From positions 1 through 58,085 of the forward strand of contig CAZMNW010000043.1 of NCBI GenBank assembly GCA_964567755.1: a stretch of 58,085 nucleotides of DNA, given 5' to 3'. Positions 52,716-58,085 of this stretch are shown in pieces. Positions within the stretch are counted from its first letter, which is position 1; each line of letters begins with the position of its first letter. The notes under the pieces were generated by a model. It had not been told where the DNA came from. It saw only the letters and a list, made by a program, of their open reading frames with translations, and did no database searches. The position numbers and the translations under genes were made by a program. Origin of the DNA: DASRJW01 sp964567755 (lineage in GTDB: Bacteria > Krumholzibacteriota > Krumholzibacteriia > G020349025).

Positions 52716-54848
52716 TCAGGGTTCGGAGCGCGGCGCCTCGGCATCCTCGAAGCGATGGTTGTTCGTCCCCGTGTCCAGGTCCAGGACGCGCAGCGTGTGC
52801 AGGTCGCACTCGCCGGGGGGAGGGGCAGATGCCAGGAAGACTTCGCTTTGCACGCGCGGACACTGCGGCGTGGCGCGCTTCCCGGACTCGGTGCAGATGC
52901 TCTCCGAGATGATGCCGTCGGGGACGACGAATGCCGGCGCGGGCCGCGTCCGGTAGTACTCGCGCATGATGTCGCTCCACGGTGGCAGACCGATCGACGA
53001 GCCGGTGAGGCCAATGGACTGGCGTTCGTCGTAACCGGCCCAGACACCCACGGCCAGCTCCGGGGTGAAGCCCACAAACCAACCATCGGCGGTGTCGTCG
53101 GTGGTGCCGGTCTTCCCGGCCACGGCGATGCCCAGGCCATAGAGATCGCGGGCATTGTGGCCCGTTCCCCAATCGATGACCGACTGCAGCATGTGGGTGA
53201 CCAGGTAGGCAGTCTGGGGATCCAGCGCCTCCGCGTGCTGAGACTGCGACTGTTCTAGGATCTTGCCGTTTCGGTCCTCGACGCGTTCGATGAACCACGG
53301 ACGCGACGCGATGCCGCCGTTCGCCAGCGTGCCGTAAGCCGCCACGAGCTCCACCAGGGTCACCTCGCTGGTGCCGAGCGCCAGCGATTTCACCGCCTCG
53401 AGCTTGCTCTGGATGCCCATGCGCTGTGCGACCGCGATCACCTTGTCGGTGCCGACTTCCTCTTGCAGTTTGATCGCCGGGATGTTAAGCGACTTGGCCA
53501 AGGCGTAACGCATGGACACCGGGCCGTTGAATGTCTTCTCGTAGTTCTGCGGCTTCCACAGACCCAGGCCATAGCCGATATCGATCACCAGCGGCGTATC
53601 CAGAATGATGTCGGCTGGAGTCTTGTGGGCCAGAATCGCCGCGGTGTAGACGAAGGGTTTGAAGCACGAACCCGGTTGGCGGCGCGCCTGCACCGCCCGA
53701 TTGAAGCGGCTGTCGTGGAAGCTGCGACCGCCGACCAGCCCCAAAATGGCGCCGCTCTGTGGATCGAGCGCGAGGGCTGCGCCCTGCAGGTAGCGTGGCG
53801 TCTCGCCCGGGCCGAGTGAATCGGTGCGATCGCGCTCGTATGGCAGCGTGTAGGCCGACTCGATCTCGTGCAAACGGGTCTCGATCGCCCGCTCCATGCT
53901 CTCTTGCAATTTCAGATCGATGTGGGTGTAGACGCGTAACTCGCCTTCGTAGAGCAGAGAATCGCCGTACGCGCTCTCCAGGTGTTTGCGCACCTCCTCG
54001 GCGAAATACGCTCCGAGCTGGTCGCCGCCGGCCGTGGGCCGCGTGGCCAATGCCAACGCCGTCAAGCTATCGAACATGGCGTTGCCGAGGAGGTGGTGGT
54101 CGCGCATGGTGCGGAGCACGACGTTGCGCCGGCGTAGCGCCCGCTCGGGATTGCGCGTCGGCGAGTAGTTCGTCGGATTCTTGGGCACCCCGGCCAAGGT
54201 CACGCTCTCGATCAGGTTCAAGTCGCGTACCGATTTGGAGAAGTAGGTGCGCGCTGCGGCTTCGATGCCGTACGCGCCTTCGCCGAAGTAGATTTCATTC
54301 AAGTACATGCGCAGGATCTCGTCTTTGGTGTAGGTGCGCTCGAGCCGCAACGTCAGCATCGCCTCCTTGAGCTTGCGCGTCAGCGTTTGCTCGTGCGATT
54401 TGAGGATGAGGTTGCGTGCCAGCTGCTGCGTCAGCGTGCTGGCGCCCTGGGAGCCCCATCCATGCCGTAGATTGGCGACGACGGCGCGCGCCAAGCCCCA
54501 GAGATCGATGCCCCAATGCTCGTAGAAGCGCCAGTCTTCGACCGACAACACCGCTTGGCGAAGACTCTGTGGCACGTCTTCGAGGCGGACGTTGACGCGC
54601 TTCTGGCGGTAGAACGAAGTCAGCGTGTCACCGGAAGCGGCGAAGACCAACGTCCCGCCCACCGGGCGCACCGTCTCGACTTGCTCGAGCATGCGCCGCA
54701 GCGAAGGCGCGAGAGCCCGATACGTCGCCCACAGCATGCCGGCACCCAGCGTGATGAGCGCCAGCGTCGCAACCACGGCGACGCGGGCGACGCGAGCAGG
54801 CGGGCGGCGGCGCAATCGGGCTGCGATTCGCGCTCCAATGGACGGCAC
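52716..54848 (-). CDS. mrcA: Class A penicillin-binding protein 1A (transglycosylase/transpeptidase)
   Basis: A 710-residue bifunctional PBP. An N-terminal membrane anchor is followed by a GT51 domain with EDWRFYEHWG, GASTLTQQLARN, RKLKEA and EILRMYLNEIYFG. The transpeptidase domain has the active Ser in QPGSCFKPF (Ser-x-x-Lys with Cys next to Ser), SLN and KTGTT. The tail carries Cys residues (SICTESG, TPQCP) like PBP1A C-termini. I chose GTG 54848, with GAGGGAGG at spacing 5; a TTG at 54893 is in frame. It diverges from tyrS. Confidence 0.95.
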   Translation of the reverse strand: MPSIGARIAARLRRRPPARVARVAVVATLALITLGAGMLWATYRALAPSLRRMLEQVETVRPVGGTLVFAASGDTLTSFYRQKRVNVRLEDVPQSLRQAVLSVEDWRFYEHWGIDLWGLARAVVANLRHGWGSQGASTLTQQLARNLILKSHEQTLTRKLKEAMLTLRLERTYTKDEILRMYLNEIYFGEGAYGIEAAARTYFSKSVRDLNLIESVTLAGVPKNPTNYSPTRNPERALRRRNVVLRTMRDHHLLGNAMFDSLTALALATRPTAGGDQLGAYFAEEVRKHLESAYGDSLLYEGELRVYTHIDLKLQESMERAIETRLHEIESAYTLPYERDRTDSLGPGETPRYLQGAALALDPQSGAILGLVGGRSFHDSRFNRAVQARRQPGSCFKPFVYTAAILAHKTPADIILDTPLVIDIGYGLGLWKPQNYEKTFNGPVSMRYALAKSLNIPAIKLQEEVGTDKVIAVAQRMGIQSKLEAVKSLALGTSEVTLVELVAAYGTLANGGIASRPWFIERVEDRNGKILEQSQSQHAEALDPQTAYLVTHMLQSVIDWGTGHNARDLYGLGIAVAGKTGTTDDTADGWFVGFTPELAVGVWAGYDERQSIGLTGSSIGLPPWSDIMREYYRTRPAPAFVVPDGIISESICTESGKRATPQCPRVQSEVFLASAPPPGECDLHTLRVLDLDTGTNNHRFEDAEAPRSEP

Positions 54849-54924
54849 CCAAGCCTCCCTCAATCGAACGGCGCACGTTTCTGTCGTCTCCAAACCCTGC
54901 GGATTGCAGAGCCTGGAGGTTCAC

Positions 54925-54954
54925 ATTCCGGGCGACCGCGACCCCCGGCGTCAA
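54925..54954 (-). promoter_or_regulatory. Possible PBP1A promoter
   Basis: On the minus strand TTGACG (54954-54949), 18 bases, CGGAAT (54930-54925). Good -35, poor -10. It would give a leader of about 70 bases before GTG 54848. Confidence 0.38.
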
Positions 54955-55092
54955 GCTCGAACGTAGCCCACCGCGCGCTGGCCGGCAGCCGAGCGCTCCT
55001 CATGCAGGCAGGGCTTGCAACCGGCGCGCCCCACGTGGACGATACGGCCGTCGCGGGGTTGGCCCCCGACCTCCCGATCCCCGGAGGGGATG

Positions 55093-56316
55093 ATGCTCGA
55101 GCCCCAGGAACAGCTGAGGATCCTGTGCCGCGGCGTGGATGAGATCATCCCTCAGGACGAGTTGCTGCGGAAGCTGCAGCGCAGCTTCGAGACCGGCCGC
55201 CCGTTGGTGGTCAAAGAAGGCTTCGACGCCACGGCACCCGATCTGCATCTGGGGCACACGATCACCCTACGCAAGTTACGTGACTTCCAGCGTCTCGGTC
55301 ACGAGGTGGTGTTTCTGATCGGGGATTTCACCGGGCGGATCGGCGATCCGTCCGGAAGGTCGGAGACCCGCAAGCGGCTTGCGCGCGCGGACGTTGTCGC
55401 CAACGCCGAGACCTACAAGCAACAGGTATTCGCGCTTCTGGATCCGTCGCGAACGCGCGTCGAATTCAATTCGACTTGGTGCGATGCGATGCAGTTCGAC
55501 CAAGTGTTGGAACTGGCGAGTAAATACACCGTGGCGCAGCTGTTGGAGCGCGAGGATTTTCGCCGGCGCTACGAGGCCCAAAAGCCGATCAGCATGGTGG
55601 AGTTCCTCTATCCGCTGGTGCAGGGATACGACTCGGTGGCCCTGCATGCGGACGTCGAGATCGGGGGGACGGATCAGAAGTTCAATCTTCTCGTCGGGCG
55701 GCAGCTGCAACGCGAATACGGCCAGGAACCCCAAGTGGTGATGACCCTGCCGCTGCTGCCCGGAACCGATGGGGTGGAGAAAATGAGCAAGAGCCTGGGG
55801 AACCACATCGGGATCCACGAGTCGGCGCACGAGATCTTCGGCAAAACGATGTCGATTCCAGACTCGGTCTTGGAGACCTATCTGGTGCTGCTGAGTGATC
55901 TCTCGGCGGACGAAGTACGATTCCGTATGGAAGGCATGCAAGCGGGGACGATCAATCCCTCGAAGGTGAAGCGGGAACTGGGGCGCGAGCTGGTGCGGCA
56001 GTATCACGGAGGCGGCGCCGAGCGCGAGGCGGAAGAGGCATTCGACCGGCTCTTCGTCCGGCGCGAGGTCCCAGAACAGATGCAGGAGCTGCAGGTTAGC
56101 GGCCCGACACGGGTCATTGACCTGCTCCTTCAGTGCGGCTGGGCGCAGAGTCTGGCCGAGGGGCGGCGTTTGATCCGGCAGTCCGCCGTCCTCCTGGATG
56201 GGGTCCCGCTCGCGGGGGATAGTGTCGAGATCGAGCCGAGCCCAGATTCTCGGACCCTGCAGGTAGGGAAACGCCGTTTCGCCAAAATCGTGAGCGCCGC
56301 TAAAGACGGGGCTTGA
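55093..56316 (+). CDS. tyrS: Tyrosyl-tRNA synthetase
   Basis: A 407-residue class I TyrRS with HLGH at 52-55, KMSKS beginning near residue 230 and a C-terminal S4 RNA-binding domain (about 340-400, AEGRRLIRQSAVLLDG). The length and HLGHT/KMSKS form put it in the TyrZ-like bacterial group. Two ATG codons (55090, 55093) directly follow GGAGGGG; I prefer 55093 for spacing. The leader is too short and lacks a specifier structure for a T-box. Its stop overlaps the -35 of the first rRNA promoter. Confidence 0.96.
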   Translation: MLEPQEQLRILCRGVDEIIPQDELLRKLQRSFETGRPLVVKEGFDATAPDLHLGHTITLRKLRDFQRLGHEVVFLIGDFTGRIGDPSGRSETRKRLARADVVANAETYKQQVFALLDPSRTRVEFNSTWCDAMQFDQVLELASKYTVAQLLEREDFRRRYEAQKPISMVEFLYPLVQGYDSVALHADVEIGGTDQKFNLLVGRQLQREYGQEPQVVMTLPLLPGTDGVEKMSKSLGNHIGIHESAHEIFGKTMSIPDSVLETYLVLLSDLSADEVRFRMEGMQAGTINPSKVKRELGRELVRQYHGGGAEREAEEAFDRLFVRREVPEQMQELQVSGPTRVIDLLLQCGWAQSLAEGRRLIRQSAVLLDGVPLAGDSVEIEPSPDSRTLQVGKRRFAKIVSAAKDGA

Positions 56317-56342
56317 CACGCGATCGGCCCGGCTCCTATTCT
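56313..56342 (+). promoter_or_regulatory. rrnP1: rRNA operon promoter P1
   Basis: TTGACA (56313-56318, perfect), 18-base spacer, TATTCT (56337-56342). The -35 overlaps the tyrS stop codon. It reads toward 16S across about 220 bases to P2. No gene lies between, so it is most simply a second, upstream rRNA promoter. Confidence 0.6.
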
Positions 56343-56533
56343 GGCGTCCGCTGCATGACGCATCGCAATTCCTGCGCTTCGACATCGCAGGTGATGTCGA
56401 GGAGGCGTCGCGACGGTCGGTTTCTACGCTCGTCGCGGACGCTCCCCGCAAGATTCCGGGAAGACCGCGTGGTGCGGATCTGCGTTTCGCAGTTCCGGCG
56501 CGAACGGGGTCACGGATTTGCGCGGGGAAGAAA
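56343..56533 (+). other. Spacer between rRNA promoters
   Basis: About 190 bases with no recognisable gene or UP-like A/T tract; part of the 455-base tyrS-16S intergenic region. Confidence 0.5.
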
Positions 56534-56551
56534 ATGCGCCGAAAGGCGCAT
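56534..56551 (+). promoter_or_regulatory. Palindrome upstream of rRNA promoter P2
   Basis: ATGCGCC (56534-56540), GAAA, GGCGCAT (56545-56551): a perfect 7-bp inverted repeat with a GNRA-type loop. It ends six bases before the P2 -35. As DNA it is operator-like; as RNA from P1 it would be a small stable hairpin. Confidence 0.5.
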
Positions 56552-56557
56552 GTGGGG

Positions 56558-56586
56558 TTGACAGGCGCATGCAGTGCGCATAGTCT
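56558..56586 (+). promoter_or_regulatory. rrnP2: rRNA operon promoter P2
   Basis: TTGACA (56558-56563, perfect), 17-base spacer, TAGTCT (56581-56586). The spacer contains GCGCAT at 56565 and 56576 (11 apart), repeating the core of the upstream palindrome. boxA follows at 56620. Confidence 0.7.
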
Positions 56587-56619
56587 AAGCGGTTGCCGCC
56601 CTCCGAGACGGTAACGGCG

Positions 56620-56635
56620 CGCTCTTTGAAAACTG
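56620..56635 (+). promoter_or_regulatory. boxA-like antitermination site
   Basis: CGCTCTTTGAAAACT matches the bacterial rRNA boxA core (GCTCTTT followed by A-rich), located about 150 bases before 16S. It should load the Nus antitermination complex. Confidence 0.7.
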
Positions 56636-56678
56636 GATAGCGTACGTCTGGCCTGAAGACAATTTCGTGGGTTTCGAC

Positions 56679-56698
56679 GTGCCGTGATCGCACGGCAC
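56679..56698 (+). other. 16S leader hairpin 1
   Basis: GTGCCGTG (56679-56686), ATCG, CACGGCAC (56691-56698): perfect 8-bp stem in the rRNA leader, perhaps an assembly or processing element. Confidence 0.5.
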
Positions 56699-56710
56699 AC
56701 TCCGGATCCA

Positions 56711-56727
56711 CTGGATCAACGATCCAG
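56711..56727 (+). other. 16S leader hairpin 2
   Basis: CTGGATC (56711-56717), AAC, GATCCAG (56721-56727): perfect 7-bp stem close to the 16S 5' end. Confidence 0.5.
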
Positions 56728-56771
56728 TCACATTCAAGGCGCTTGCCTCACGGTGAGCGACAAGAGTGTTT

Positions 56772-58085
<1,314 letters not shown>

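Noticed and set aside
54955..55092. T-box riboswitch before tyrS
   Set aside because: The gap is short and I could not find the conserved T-box sequence or a specifier loop.

Overview
The window is GC-rich, gene-dense DNA from a diderm (Gram-negative-type) bacterium. Evidence for an outer membrane is a complete-looking KDO set (kdsB, kdsA, kdsD), an Omp85-type protein, a small outer-membrane barrel candidate and a class A penicillin-binding protein. A partial 16S rRNA gene runs off the right edge. I cannot place it in a phylum by eye; gene content and 16S look suggest an uncultured diderm lineage. The left edge cuts prkA and the right edge cuts 16S, as expected for a metagenomic contig that stops at an rRNA repeat. 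I see no insertion sequence, phage, CRISPR array or tRNA.

Layout. 1-3606: prkA-yhbH-spoVR, a classic stress/stationary-phase trio. 3779-5735: polyprenyl diphosphate synthase, NusG domain II protein and Gx transporter. 5823-10829: rsfS, argS, a PfkB-family kinase, an unrecognised conserved protein and purM. 11146-14781: a sigma-54 activator and a GT-C membrane glycosyltransferase. 14745-17892 (minus): a molybdate-type ABC operon with a fused ModA-ModB protein and an HTH-TOBE regulator. 18014-22544: an Omp85-like protein (minus), a small barrel-like protein (plus) and a HEAT-repeat/cyclophilin lipoprotein (minus). 22673-26585: asd, ecfT, truA and an HtrA-like protease. 26639-33192: a tightly overlapping purine operon purB-purL-purQ-purS-purF, in which purS encodes two PurS-like domains. 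33833-36351: RNase E/G behind a 640-base leader, then rplU-rpmA and a terminator. 36448-41953: a secreted unknown protein, then kdsB-pyrG-kdsA-kdsD, where CTP synthase sits between the enzymes that make and consume activated KDO. 42028-43921: ECF sigma factor, zinc-finger anti-sigma and a secreted protein. 43981-47268: a YchF-type P-loop protein, a YhaM-like nuclease and alanine racemase. 47284-51728: a nucleoside/deoxyribose catabolic cluster deoB-cdd-rpiB-deoC-deoA. 51783-56316: proline dehydrogenase, PBP1A (minus) and tyrS. 56313 to the end: tandem rRNA promoters, boxA, leader hairpins and 16S.

Neighbouring genes very often overlap as ATGA, GTGA or TGATG, so translational coupling is the rule. 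TTG starts with strong Shine-Dalgarno sites are frequent (rsfS, purM, purB, rpmA, deoB). Several intergenic regions share a promoter style of TTGNC-type -35, 16-18 bases, and a TAGGNT-type -10.

The points I would check first are the amphipathic N-terminal extensions on DeoC and RpiB (possible microcompartment targeting), the ModA-ModB fusion, the two-domain PurS, the Asn in the YchF Walker A motif, and the repeated GCGCAT motif across the rRNA promoter.
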